From Rhodobacteraceae bacterium Alg231-30 (GTDB lineage: Bacteria > Pseudomonadota > Alphaproteobacteria > Rhodobacterales > Rhodobacteraceae): DNA of 64,000 bases. Below, piece after piece: positions 48,806 through 56,826 of the stretch. The translations under genes were made by a program, and so were the position numbers. The stretch is from NCBI GenBank assembly GCA_900143615.1, contig FREU01000002.1, positions 1 to 64,000 on the forward strand, read 5' to 3'. The notes under the pieces were generated by a model. It ran no database searches and had not been told where the DNA came from. It saw only the letters and a program-made list of their open reading frames with translations. Position 1 is the stretch's first letter. Each line of letters opens with the position of its first letter.

Positions 48806-49138
48806 TGAGATTATTGACTGAGAACGGCAAGCGGCGTTCGGGCTCGCCAAACAGATTCGACACCCAACTTCAGAATCTTCTGAAGCGATAAGTAAGAAAA
48901 CGAGGCCGCTAAACCAAAAACTGCTGTCCGTCAGTCATGTTCCGGTCCAAATGTGACGGCTAGGTCAGATTCATGTGACGTTCAGCAGGAAAACACTGGC
49001 GCTCTGGGGAGGATTCGAACCCCCGACCCCCTGATTCGTAGTCAGGTACTCTATCCAGCTGAGCTACCAGAGCGCGTTGTGTGAAAGGGGATTTAGAGAC
49101 TCGTTCTCAAGAGTGCAAGGGCAAAAGCCAAGAAAATT
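48795..49138 (-). repeat. inverted repeat containing tRNA-Arg, copy 2
   Basis: Reverse-complement partner of 28288-28640. Shares the tRNA exactly over most of its length, the 5' flank (AATTTTCTTGG, TCACACA) and ~200 bp of 3' flank. Its outer end touches the histidine kinase stop codon. Confidence 0.85.
48997..49073 (-). tRNA. tRNA-Arg (anticodon ACG), copy 2
   Basis: 77 nt; same cloverleaf as copy 1 (acceptor GCTCTGG/CCAGAGC, anticodon loop CTACGAA, encoded CCA) on the opposite strand. The two genes point toward each other across 20.6 kb. Confidence 0.95.
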
Positions 49139-50526
49139 TAGCCGCTGACGACATCCCCCTTGGGAAGGCAGATTTCAAAGCAAGTTCCTGCCGATCCCGT
49201 ACTGTGCAAGGTCAATACCCCCCCATGGCCGCGAATAAGTTCGGATGAGATTGCCAGACCCAAACCGCTGCCGCCCTTGCGGATGCCGCCTTGGAAGGGG
49301 GTGAACAGATGTTCCTGTGCCTTGGGTGGCAGGCCTGGGCCGGTATCCGTGACATGGATAAACCACGCATCATCCGCTTCATGCGCCTCAACCGAGATTT
49401 CCCCCGGCTTGCCCGTCGCCACCAGCGCCTGACGGGCATTGCGTACCAGATTGGAAATCACCCGAAACAATTGCTCCGGATCGGCCCGCACCGTCAAACC
49501 AGCGGGGATATCCTCACCAAAACTCAGGTCATAGTCCCCAATCGCCAGCCGCTCGCTGTCGATCACATCTGCCACCACTTCTGCCAACAAGAAACGACTG
49601 AGCGTGGGAGGCGGCTCTTCGGCCTTGCCAAACGCCAGCGTGGATTCACACAGGTTGATCGCGCGCGTCATGGAATTCACCAGCTTGGGTGCCAGTCGCA
49701 CCACGGTTGGGTCTTCGCTCATCTCGATACGGTCGGTGAACAGCTGCGCCGACGTGAGGATATTGCGCAAATCATGGCTGATCTTGGCCACCGCCCCGCC
49801 CAACTGCGCCAGCCGTTCTTTCTGCTTCAGAGCCGCGGTGAGTTCTGTCTGCATCGACTGCAACGCCTCTTCGGCTTCGCGCAGCTCGGTCACACCCGCC
49901 GAGGGTTGAATAATGCGGCGCGCATCTTCGGGGGCGGCGGCATAAGACTGCATGTAACCGACAACGCCTTTGATCGGCCGTACTAGGATGGCACGCACGG
50001 CCAGAAACAACAGAAACGCCGTGAATATCGAAATAACTGCGGACAGGAGAAGAATATTCACGCCATAATCAACCATCGCGCGCCGCAACCCGCCGGTTTC
50101 CATCGTGATCTCGATCAGCAACCCGGCATCCCACACAGGTGCCCCAATCACGCGGATCACACGGTCTTCACGGTCCAGCAGCTGCATCATCGCATCGCGG
50201 ATCAGCTCGAACGCGCCGGCATTGCGGATGTCATAGGTCGAATAGATTGGACTGGGAATCGGCGAGCTCAACATCAGCTGACGCATTTCATCGCGCCGTA
50301 GCACCACGTTGAACACTTCGGCATTGCGCAACAGCTCATCTTCGAGCTCTTCTTCGATCATATCGTCCGCCAGCAAAGCCAGCGAAGCAATCTGCGCGCG
50401 CTCGAGGCGGGACAGCAAGTAGTCTTCGCGATAGCGCGCCACAGATGGCACAAAGATCAACACTTCGGCCAGCATCACAAAGATAACTGTCAGTATCAGA
50501 AAGCGGCCCGAAAGCGTGTTGAGCAT
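49138..50526 (-). CDS. sensor histidine kinase, orphan
   Basis: 462 residues. N-terminal membrane helix (ILTVIFVMLAEVLIFVPSVA), periplasmic sensor region of ~130 residues, second helix near 165-185, HAMP-like linker, HisKA with phospho-acceptor in KISHDLRNILTSA, and ATPase boxes NLVRNARQALVATG (N), VTDTGPGLPP (G1), GGSGLGLAIS (G2). No response regulator gene is adjacent, so its partner is elsewhere. Follows the flavoprotein gene by 18 bp and may share its transcript. Signal unknown. Confidence 0.93.
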   Translation of the reverse strand: MLNTLSGRFLILTVIFVMLAEVLIFVPSVARYREDYLLSRLERAQIASLALLADDMIEEELEDELLRNAEVFNVVLRRDEMRQLMLSSPIPSPIYSTYDIRNAGAFELIRDAMMQLLDREDRVIRVIGAPVWDAGLLIEITMETGGLRRAMVDYGVNILLLSAVISIFTAFLLFLAVRAILVRPIKGVVGYMQSYAAAPEDARRIIQPSAGVTELREAEEALQSMQTELTAALKQKERLAQLGGAVAKISHDLRNILTSAQLFTDRIEMSEDPTVVRLAPKLVNSMTRAINLCESTLAFGKAEEPPPTLSRFLLAEVVADVIDSERLAIGDYDLSFGEDIPAGLTVRADPEQLFRVISNLVRNARQALVATGKPGEISVEAHEADDAWFIHVTDTGPGLPPKAQEHLFTPFQGGIRKGGSGLGLAISSELIRGHGGVLTLHSTGSAGTCFEICLPKGDVVSG

Positions 50527-50544
50527 CGTATTGCCTGTCCGTTT

Positions 50545-51963
50545 CTACGGCAGCCAGCGTTGCACCAACCCGACTACCGTCTTCACCTTAGGGTTATCAA
50601 AGAGTTGCGGGGAGAAATAGGCCCCCGCGACACGTTTATTGACTTCTCCCACCGTCGGATAGGGCGCAACCATCCCCGCCACTGCCGACATCTTCAATTT
50701 ATTTGCGATCACCAAGGCCCAAAGGTTGATCAACTCGCCAGCCTGCGGTCCAGCAATCGACACCCCAATCGGTCGACCTTTTACCACCATCGCCTTGATC
50801 AATCCTTTCGCTTTGCGCTCAGCAATCAAGCGATCATTGTGATCAAACTCAAACCGCACCACGGTTAGCTTATCCCCGTAGACCTTATGCGCCTCACCCT
50901 CTGTTAGACCAATCTGCGCCAATTCAGGATCAGTATAGGTCGCATAGGGAATGTGATCTGTGCGCGCCTTGGCGGGCAATCCAAACAGCGCCGAGCGGAT
51001 GATAATCCCCGCCTGATAGCCTGCCACATGGGTGAACTGCATGCCACCTGCCACATCGCCAATCGCATAGACACGCCGGTTGCTGGTTTTCAGGCCGGCA
51101 TCCACTTTGATTCCCGTGCGCGTGGTCTCAATCCCGGCGGCCTCAAGGTTTAGACTTTCGGTATTCGCACGCCGCCCCACAGCCATCAGCAGATGACTGC
51201 CGCTAAAACTGCGCCCGTCCTGCGTTTCAAGGGTGATCGCCCCCGCCTGCCCGCTCACCTTCGCGGCCAGCGCGCCTTCGGCAATCTCCACGCCTTCAGC
51301 ACGCAACGCATCCAAAACAATCGCCGCCATTTCAGGATCATCACGGCCCAGCGCCGTGGCGCCCTCGATCACCGTCACCTGACAGCCCAGCCGCACATGC
51401 GCCTGCGCCGTCTCGATGCCAATCGGCCCGCCGCCGACAATCAACAGGTGCTTAGGCTGTTCAGTCAACTGAAACAGTGTCTCGTTGGTCAGATAAGGAA
51501 CATCGTCCAACCCCGGCACCGGCGGCACCAAGGGGCTTGAGCCGGTGGCAATCACCACACGCCGCGCCGTGATCCGATGCACGCCCGCTTCAACCACCTT
51601 GGGGCTGACAAAGCGGCCAAACTCGCGGATCACCCGCACCCCAAGACCCTCAAAACGCTCCTGGCTGTCCACCGGCGCAATCTGCGCAATCACATCCGCC
51701 ACATGCGCTTTGGCCGCTGCATAATCCACCTGCGGGGTCACATCCTTGACGCCAAAAATCGCCGTTTGGGTCTGTGCATGTGCCGCCTTGCCACTGGCAA
51801 TCAGCGCCTTGGAGGGCACACAACCCCAATTCAGGCAATCGCCGCCCATCTCATGGCCTTCCAACAGAACCACGCTGGCGCCCATCTGCACGGCCCCTGC
51901 CGCCACCGACAACCCGCCGGACCCGGCGCCAATGACCAACAAGTCTGTTTTGATCTCTTCCAT
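50545..51963 (-). CDS. pyridine nucleotide-disulfide oxidoreductase family flavoprotein (mercuric reductase/LPD-like)
   Basis: 472 residues. FAD motif VIGAGSGGLSVAAGA, redox-active pair GGDCLNWGCVPSKAL, NAD(P) motif LLIVGGGPIGIETAQAH, second FAD motif VYAIGDVAGG. The C-terminal His-Glu dyad region of dihydrolipoamide dehydrogenase (HPT...E) reads YPTVGE here, so the usual catalytic His is Tyr. ATG at 51963 overlaps the VTT gene stop (ATGA); a longer frame to 52023 lies inside that gene. It probably reduces a membrane- or envelope-linked disulfide or quinone; substrate unknown. Confidence 0.9.
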   Translation of the reverse strand: MEEIKTDLLVIGAGSGGLSVAAGAVQMGASVVLLEGHEMGGDCLNWGCVPSKALIASGKAAHAQTQTAIFGVKDVTPQVDYAAAKAHVADVIAQIAPVDSQERFEGLGVRVIREFGRFVSPKVVEAGVHRITARRVVIATGSSPLVPPVPGLDDVPYLTNETLFQLTEQPKHLLIVGGGPIGIETAQAHVRLGCQVTVIEGATALGRDDPEMAAIVLDALRAEGVEIAEGALAAKVSGQAGAITLETQDGRSFSGSHLLMAVGRRANTESLNLEAAGIETTRTGIKVDAGLKTSNRRVYAIGDVAGGMQFTHVAGYQAGIIIRSALFGLPAKARTDHIPYATYTDPELAQIGLTEGEAHKVYGDKLTVVRFEFDHNDRLIAERKAKGLIKAMVVKGRPIGVSIAGPQAGELINLWALVIANKLKMSAVAGMVAPYPTVGEVNKRVAGAYFSPQLFDNPKVKTVVGLVQRWLP

Positions 51964-52715
51964 CACAGCGCATCCTTTCCGCGCACAGCCTTCAACAGCA
52001 TCGGCAAAGCCGCCAAAGCGCACAGGCCCAGAATCGGCAGTAATATCTGTGGTTCAAAGATCAGCCCCAAATCCGGCGTTTCACCACGCGCAAACACCTC
52101 GCCCAGCCCCGCGCCCACCGAGGTATAGACCAGCGCGCCCGGAATAATGCCGACAAAGGTGCTCACCACAAAGCGCCACAGTGAGACGCCCACCAAAGCA
52201 GGCACCAGATTGGCTACAAAGAATGGCACCAACGGCACCAAGCGGATCAGAAACAGCATCGACCACTGATTGTCATCGATACCGGCTTTGATCTTTTTGA
52301 TCTTACCGTCGCTGGCATCCATCTTGGCGGACAGACGCGCGCCCAATCCCCAGCGGGCCGCCAGAAAAATCATCACAGCGCCCGTCGTTGCCGCGCCGAC
52401 GTTGAAAACCACCCCCGGAAAGGTGCCAAACAAAAAGCCTCCCGTCAGCGTCGCCACAGTTGCGCCGGGCAAGGAGAAGCCGACAATTGCGACATAGACG
52501 GCCATGAAACCCAAAACAGTGATCAGGTAATGCGCATCTCGAAAGGCAATCAACGCCTCGCGGTTGTCGCGCAATGCCTCAAAGCTCAGCACGTCCTTTA
52601 ATGTAAGCGCGCCAATCACCGCGACACAGAGAATCGCCACCAGAGGCAGCGTGCGTCCCCATCCGGTTTTTACAGAATCCTGCGGTTTTGGAGCTTGTTC
52701 AGTCACGTTTGTCAT
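51963..52715 (-). CDS. TVP38/TMEM64 (VTT/DedA-like) family membrane protein
   Basis: 250 residues, five to six membrane helices. VTT-domain signature GFSLPGATVATLTGGFLFGT (helix-hairpin) and RLVPLVPFFVANLVPALVG are seen. Relatives act in lipid scrambling or membrane homeostasis. Overlaps the flavoprotein start by three bases; this pairing with an LPD-like flavoprotein is common in bacteria, suggesting joint function. Confidence 0.9.
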   Translation of the reverse strand: MTNVTEQAPKPQDSVKTGWGRTLPLVAILCVAVIGALTLKDVLSFEALRDNREALIAFRDAHYLITVLGFMAVYVAIVGFSLPGATVATLTGGFLFGTFPGVVFNVGAATTGAVMIFLAARWGLGARLSAKMDASDGKIKKIKAGIDDNQWSMLFLIRLVPLVPFFVANLVPALVGVSLWRFVVSTFVGIIPGALVYTSVGAGLGEVFARGETPDLGLIFEPQILLPILGLCALAALPMLLKAVRGKDAL

Positions 52716-52897
52716 CTTGCGCCTGTGTCATTAACTTGCCAATTAACATGCGGCAGCGCTGTGCCAAACGATACCCGCCTCACGTCGGCTTGATGTCAAA
52801 CCCTCGAATTCGTGAAGAAATCCGCCACTTTCACAAGAACTGAAACATTCGGGCGACCTCGTGCTTGCCTTTTTGTAGTAAAACCGTCATCAGCCGT

Positions 52898-52926
52898 TTG
52901 ACTTATCTGGTCTACAGGTCTAAAGA
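52898..52926 (+). promoter_or_regulatory. rpmH: sigma-70-type promoter of rpmH
   Basis: TTGACT (52898-52903) and TAAAGA (52921-52926) with 17-bp spacing, ~70 bp upstream of rpmH. A small inverted repeat GGTCT/AGACC overlaps the -10. Confidence 0.6.
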
Positions 52927-52995
52927 CCGGACTTCGAATAGCACCTGGGCCCGCGATTCCTGTCGCTGGGCGCCCTAAAACACGGAGACGGAGCG

Positions 52996-53130
52996 ATGAA
53001 GCGCACCTACCAACCCTCGAACCTGGTTCGCAAACGGCGCCACGGTTTTCGTTCGCGCATGGCTACTAAAGCTGGCCGCAAAATTCTGAACGCACGCCGC
53101 GCACGCGGTCGTAAGTCGCTGAGCGCTTAA
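52996..53130 (+). CDS. rpmH: 50S ribosomal protein L34
   Basis: 44 residues: begins [18 protein letters not shown] after Met, continues [20 protein letters not shown] and ends SLSA. Complete and typical of L34, a basic peptide of the large ribosomal subunit. 26 bp upstream of rnpA, the conserved order. Confidence 0.98.
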   Translation: MKRTYQPSNLVRKRRHGFRSRMATKAGRKILNARRARGRKSLSA

Positions 53131-53156
53131 GCTCACCGACTGACGTTCTGACGGAC

Positions 53157-53591
53157 ATGACACCGCCGGAGGCCCCCAAGGATGGCACTGCCAGCCAAGG
53201 GATTACGCCCCCGGCGGTGTCCGTTTGTCTTGACGTAACCTGCCTTGAGGTCATCAAAAACCGCAGCGACTTTCTACGTGCTGCCCGCGCCCGACGTCAG
53301 GGCACCAAGGCCTTGATGCTTCAGGCCCGCAAACGCGCGGCCTCAGAAGATGTGCCTGAAGACACCATTCGCATCGGCTATACCTGTTCCAAAAAAGTCG
53401 GCAATGCCGTCGCGCGCAACCGTGCCAAACGCCGGATGCGCGAAGTGGCGCGGCTTGTGCTACCCATATTTGGCAAACCCGGTTGGGATTATGTGCTGAT
53501 CGGACGCCGTGACGAAACCGCTGCACGCGATTTCGTAGCCCTGCAAAACGACGTAAAATACGCCCTGCGCAAAATCCACGCTCAAAAGTAA
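53157..53591 (+). CDS. rnpA: ribonuclease P protein component
   Basis: 144 residues. RNR motif present: CSKKVGNAVARNRAKRRMRE (residues ~80-99). Protein subunit helping RNase P RNA bind pre-tRNA 5' leaders. About 25 N-terminal residues before the conserved part are unusual in composition (PPEAPKDGTASQGITPPA), so the true start may be internal. yidC, often next in alphaproteobacteria, is absent here. Confidence 0.95.
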   Translation: MTPPEAPKDGTASQGITPPAVSVCLDVTCLEVIKNRSDFLRAARARRQGTKALMLQARKRAASEDVPEDTIRIGYTCSKKVGNAVARNRAKRRMREVARLVLPIFGKPGWDYVLIGRRDETAARDFVALQNDVKYALRKIHAQK

Positions 53592-53613
53592 GCCCTCCGC
53601 AACACCGCCAGAG

Positions 53614-53985
53614 CTATTCCGCCACCTGTGCCTGTGCCACCGGATAGCTCATCCCCCACATACGCAGCCCTTCGATAACCCCCTGCAGATGCCGCCCTTT
53701 CTCGGTCAGGCTGTATTCCACCTTGGGCGGCACCACTGCATAGACCTTGCGATCCACAATCCCCGCCTCTTCCAGCTCGCGCAACTGTTTGGTGAGCGTG
53801 CGCTGCGTAACAGTGCCGAGTCGCCGCTTGATCTCGTTAAAGCGTAGCGTGCCACCCAACAGGTGATAGATCACCAAGCCTTTCCATTTGCCGGAAATCT
53901 GCTCCAGCGCTCCCTCAACAGGACAGCCCCCGCTGCAATCATAAGTCTCAAAGCGGCTGTCTTTGCCATCCGTCACGGTATCCAT
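53614..53985 (-). CDS. HxlR family transcriptional regulator 1
   Basis: 123 residues. Winged helix with C(S/P)xE start CSGGCPVEGALEQISGKWKG, then LRFNEIKRRLGTVTQRTLTK and VPPKVEYSLTEKG. Two nearby Cys (YDCSGGCPVE) could be redox-sensing, as in QorR/HypR relatives. Convergent with rnpA (22 bp apart) and divergent from the YgiN-like monooxygenase, its probable target. Confidence 0.93.
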   Translation of the reverse strand: MDTVTDGKDSRFETYDCSGGCPVEGALEQISGKWKGLVIYHLLGGTLRFNEIKRRLGTVTQRTLTKQLRELEEAGIVDRKVYAVVPPKVEYSLTEKGRHLQGVIEGLRMWGMSYPVAQAQVAE

Positions 53986-54079
53986 ATGGCCCCTATATGC
54001 TCAAAATGTGCGTACTTGCGCGAATCCTCTCATAAATTTCACATCCAAAACACATCTTTCAAACCGCAAGGATACTCTC

Positions 54080-54367
54080 ATGCCATTGACCATTCTCGCC
54101 CAGATCACTGCTAACCCCGGCCAAGAAGCCTTGGTGCGCTCCGAGTTGGAAAAACTGATCCCCATCACCCGCGCCGAGGCTGGCTGCATCAACTACGACC
54201 TGCATGTGGACAACGAAAATCCGGCGTTCTTTGTGTTTTACGAAAACTGGGAGAGCCGCGAGCTATGGCAGACCCACATGGGCGCGCCGCATCTGGCCGC
54301 CTATATGGCCGCCACGGACGGCAAAGTTGCCTCTTTTGAACTCAATGAATTGACCCCTATCGGGTAA
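54080..54367 (+). CDS. antibiotic biosynthesis monooxygenase domain protein (YgiN-like)
   Basis: 95 residues, ABM dimeric ferredoxin-like fold: LTILAQITANPGQEALVRSE, TRAEAGCINYDLHVDNENP, FVFYENWESRELWQTHM. YgiN-type members oxidise quinols or relieve quinone stress without cofactor. ATG at 54080 with AAGGA upstream. Divergent from HxlR regulator 1 across ~95 bp. Confidence 0.9.
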   Translation: MPLTILAQITANPGQEALVRSELEKLIPITRAEAGCINYDLHVDNENPAFFVFYENWESRELWQTHMGAPHLAAYMAATDGKVASFELNELTPIG

Positions 54368-54375
54368 TTCGTCTT

Positions 54376-54398
54376 GGCGCCGGAGTTGCTCCGGCGCC
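54376..54398. terminator. bidirectional terminator hairpin
   Basis: Ten-base perfect stem GGCGCCGGAG/CTCCGGCGCC with 3-base loop between convergent genes. T-runs are weak. Confidence 0.65.
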
Positions 54399-54404
54399 TC
54401 AATC

Positions 54405-55274
54405 TTAAAACATCGCGATTACATATTTCACGATCCGATTGTTGTCGCTGTCCGCAAAGAAATACTCCATACCACGCACCGCCACGCCTTCGGGATCATC
54501 CAGCAGATTTGGCCCCAAGCCGGGCGCACCATCGCCGATCACGCCCATAACCTCACCGCTATAAGTGTCGATCTTGGTGATCTTATGCGCGTCCTGATCG
54601 GCCACCACCAGCGATCCATCTTCGGTGAAATCAAGATAGCGTGGTCCGACAAAGCCATATTCCGGCCCGTCCAGCACCCGCATCACCTCTAACCCCTGCG
54701 TGTATTGCACCAATCTCCGCTGTAATTGATCCGCCACCCAGATTGATCCGTCCGGCGCTTCGGTGACATCCTGCGCCCCGATCAAGCCCCCTTCGGCTGC
54801 GACAACCGTGCGGCCCGCATCGATCGCGTAGAGCCAGCCTTCACCCGATGCCATCACATACAGGTTTCCGTTGGAATGCGCCAAGGTCCCCGCGGTGGAG
54901 GGAAACGGGCCAAGCATGCCCTCGTTCTTGCGGTCCTCCTGATTGAGGTCATACAGCACAACGCCGTGCAGTCCGGCCGAGGCCACATACATCTGGTTAT
55001 TGTGCCCAACCGACACATCATGGGGCTGTAGCAAAGTGCCCTCTCCGATGATTTCGGTTATTTCAAACGTATCCGGATCCATCACCACCACGCGGTCTGC
55101 TGCACGATCTGCAACATAAAGCATCCCGTCCGGCCCGAACTCCAGATCATGCGGATCACTGAACACCGCCTCGCTGGCTCCGGCAAAAGAGGCAAATGGC
55201 CCCGTCTGATCTGCGCTTACTGCGCTAAAACTTAACCCTACTCCTATCACAACCCCTGTAAATATCGTCTTCAT
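54405..55274 (-). CDS. secreted NHL/SMP-30-like beta-propeller protein
   Basis: 289 residues. Signal peptide (residues 1-21, ending VSA) and ~6 propeller repeats of the type FGPDGMLYVADRAADRVVVM and PDGSIWVADQLQRRLVQYT, ending EYFFADSDNNRIVKYV. Could be a lactonase-like or ligand-binding propeller; no catalytic residues assigned. Between the YgiN-like gene (convergent) and HxlR regulator 2 (same strand, 6 bp), so it probably shares the HxlR transcript. Confidence 0.8.
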   Translation of the reverse strand: MKTIFTGVVIGVGLSFSAVSADQTGPFASFAGASEAVFSDPHDLEFGPDGMLYVADRAADRVVVMDPDTFEITEIIGEGTLLQPHDVSVGHNNQMYVASAGLHGVVLYDLNQEDRKNEGMLGPFPSTAGTLAHSNGNLYVMASGEGWLYAIDAGRTVVAAEGGLIGAQDVTEAPDGSIWVADQLQRRLVQYTQGLEVMRVLDGPEYGFVGPRYLDFTEDGSLVVADQDAHKITKIDTYSGEVMGVIGDGAPGLGPNLLDDPEGVAVRGMEYFFADSDNNRIVKYVIAMF

Positions 55275-55280
55275 AGTCCA

Positions 55281-55643
55281 TTACCCTGTTGATTTTATTG
55301 GCTCCTTGTAGAGCTCCATATGTTTATCCCCCCAGTCTCTCAGCGCCGATAAAATCGGCTCAAGACCCCGTCCCATGTCTGTCAGCGCATATTCCACCTT
55401 GGGAGGCACCACCGGATAAACGGTCCGGCTGATCAGCCCATCGGCTTCCAACTCGCGCAGCTGATTGGTCAACATACGCTGCGTGACCCCCGGTATCCGG
55501 CGGCGCAACTCGTTGAAACGCAATGTTCCGTCCACCAACAGGTGCCACAGCACAACGCATTTCCACTTCCCGTCGATCAGATTGATCGCAGCCTCAACGG
55601 CACATCCGGGCGAGTCGTGACGCGGGAAACGGGGTTTGGTCAT
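55281..55643 (-). CDS. HxlR family transcriptional regulator 2
   Basis: 120 residues from ATG at 55643. Winged helix: PGCAVEAAINLIDGKWKCVV, TLRFNELRRRIPGVTQRMLT, VPPKVEYALTDMGRGLEPIL. Carries a Cys near its N-terminus and one in KWKC. Diverges from the quinone-oxidoreductase-like gene across ~100 bp, the arrangement seen for QorR and its target in other bacteria. An open frame runs to 55730 but would cover the shared promoter. Confidence 0.92.
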   Translation of the reverse strand: MTKPRFPRHDSPGCAVEAAINLIDGKWKCVVLWHLLVDGTLRFNELRRRIPGVTQRMLTNQLRELEADGLISRTVYPVVPPKVEYALTDMGRGLEPILSALRDWGDKHMELYKEPIKSTG

Positions 55644-55744
55644 GGTTACGGTATCCTTTTTGATACTACTGGCGGTTTTTGTGCGTATTGCCGCATTTCG
55701 TATGCTCATTATTATTAGTTCACAAAGCAAATGGAGATTTCGTG

Positions 55745-56761
55745 ATGAAAGCGATTGCCTTTAAAACCCCCGGTGCCATTGATCGCGCCGACAGCCTGAT
55801 TGACGTCACTTTGGACAAGCCCGCCCCCACAGGCCGCGACCTTCTGGTCAAGGTCAACGCAGTCTCTGTGAACCCGGTGGACACCAAGGTGCGCCAACGT
55901 CCCCTGCCCGAAGGATCCGACCAATGGATATTGGGGTATGACGCTGCGGGCGTTGTGGATGCTGTCGGTCCCGATGTGACGGATTTCAACGTTGGAGATG
56001 CCGTTTTTTACGCAGGCTCTCTGGTGCGTCCCGGCACCAATAGCGAGTTTCATCTGGTGGATGAACGCATCGTTGGCCGCAAGCCCGCCAACCTTTCTGA
56101 CGCTGCGTCAGCCGCCCTACCCCTGACAGCCATCACCGCAAGGGAAATGCTGTTTGATCGCCTGAACGTGCAAAATCCTCCTGCCCAAGGCGGCGATGTG
56201 ATTCTGGTGATCGGCGGCGCAGGCGGCGTTGGCTCAATCACCATTCAGCTGTTGCGCGCGCTGACTGATCTGACCATCATCGCCACTGCCTCTCGCCCCG
56301 AAACTCAGGACTGGGTACGCGAATGTGGTGCCCATCACGTCATTGACCACCGCCAACCACTAGCCGCACAAGTCGCAGCGCTGGGTCTTGGCGCGCCGGG
56401 GTTTGTGTTCTCCACCACCCAGACCGACCTGCATTATGAGCAGATTGTCGAGCTGATAGCCCCCCAAGGCCGTTTGGGCCTGATTGATGATCCCGAAGGC
56501 GGGCTGAATATCATGCCCCTGAAACTCAAGGCGATCTCGCTGCATTGGGAAATGATGTTCACCCGTTCGCTGTTTGGCACACCGGATATGGCGGAACAGG
56601 GTAAACTGCTGAACGAAGTGGCAGCACTGGTCGAAGCAGGCAAGATCACATCGACTGCCACCGAGACCGCTGGCAAAATCGATGCCGCAACCCTCAAACG
56701 GGTGCATGCGCAGATCGAAAGCGGCACCGCACGTGGAAAAATCGTGCTGGAAGGCTTCTAG
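55745..56761 (+). CDS. zinc-type alcohol dehydrogenase/quinone oxidoreductase-like protein
   Basis: 338 residues, MDR superfamily. GroES-like N-terminal half (VNAVSVNPVDTKVRQRPLP, LGYDAAGVVDAVGP) and Rossmann half with VILVIGGAGGVGSI. The Zn ligands of true alcohol dehydrogenases are absent, so it is of the zeta-crystallin/quinone oxidoreductase or enoyl reductase type, using NADPH. ATG at 55745 after GGAG. Likely controlled by the divergent HxlR regulator. Confidence 0.9.
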   Translation: MKAIAFKTPGAIDRADSLIDVTLDKPAPTGRDLLVKVNAVSVNPVDTKVRQRPLPEGSDQWILGYDAAGVVDAVGPDVTDFNVGDAVFYAGSLVRPGTNSEFHLVDERIVGRKPANLSDAASAALPLTAITAREMLFDRLNVQNPPAQGGDVILVIGGAGGVGSITIQLLRALTDLTIIATASRPETQDWVRECGAHHVIDHRQPLAAQVAALGLGAPGFVFSTTQTDLHYEQIVELIAPQGRLGLIDDPEGGLNIMPLKLKAISLHWEMMFTRSLFGTPDMAEQGKLLNEVAALVEAGKITSTATETAGKIDAATLKRVHAQIESGTARGKIVLEGF

Positions 56762-56778
56762 GCCCACCCAACAAAAAA

Positions 56779-56800
56779 GGGAGCCGGATATCCGGCTCCC
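56779..56800. terminator. bidirectional terminator
   Basis: 22-bp perfect palindrome with arms GGGAGCCGGA/TCCGGCTCCC; A-run before it on plus gives a T-run on minus, so it ends the symporter transcript and probably also the dehydrogenase transcript. Confidence 0.8.
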
Positions 56801-56826
56801 TCATCATCTTAGAACTCTTTGTCTGC

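Larger units (their letters stand above)
48462..48996. other. promoter of aminotransferase-TRAP operon plus decayed repeat
   Basis: About 530 bp. Holds the palindrome at 48541, then transposase debris and the 3' flank of tRNA-Arg copy 2. No intact gene. Confidence 0.6.
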
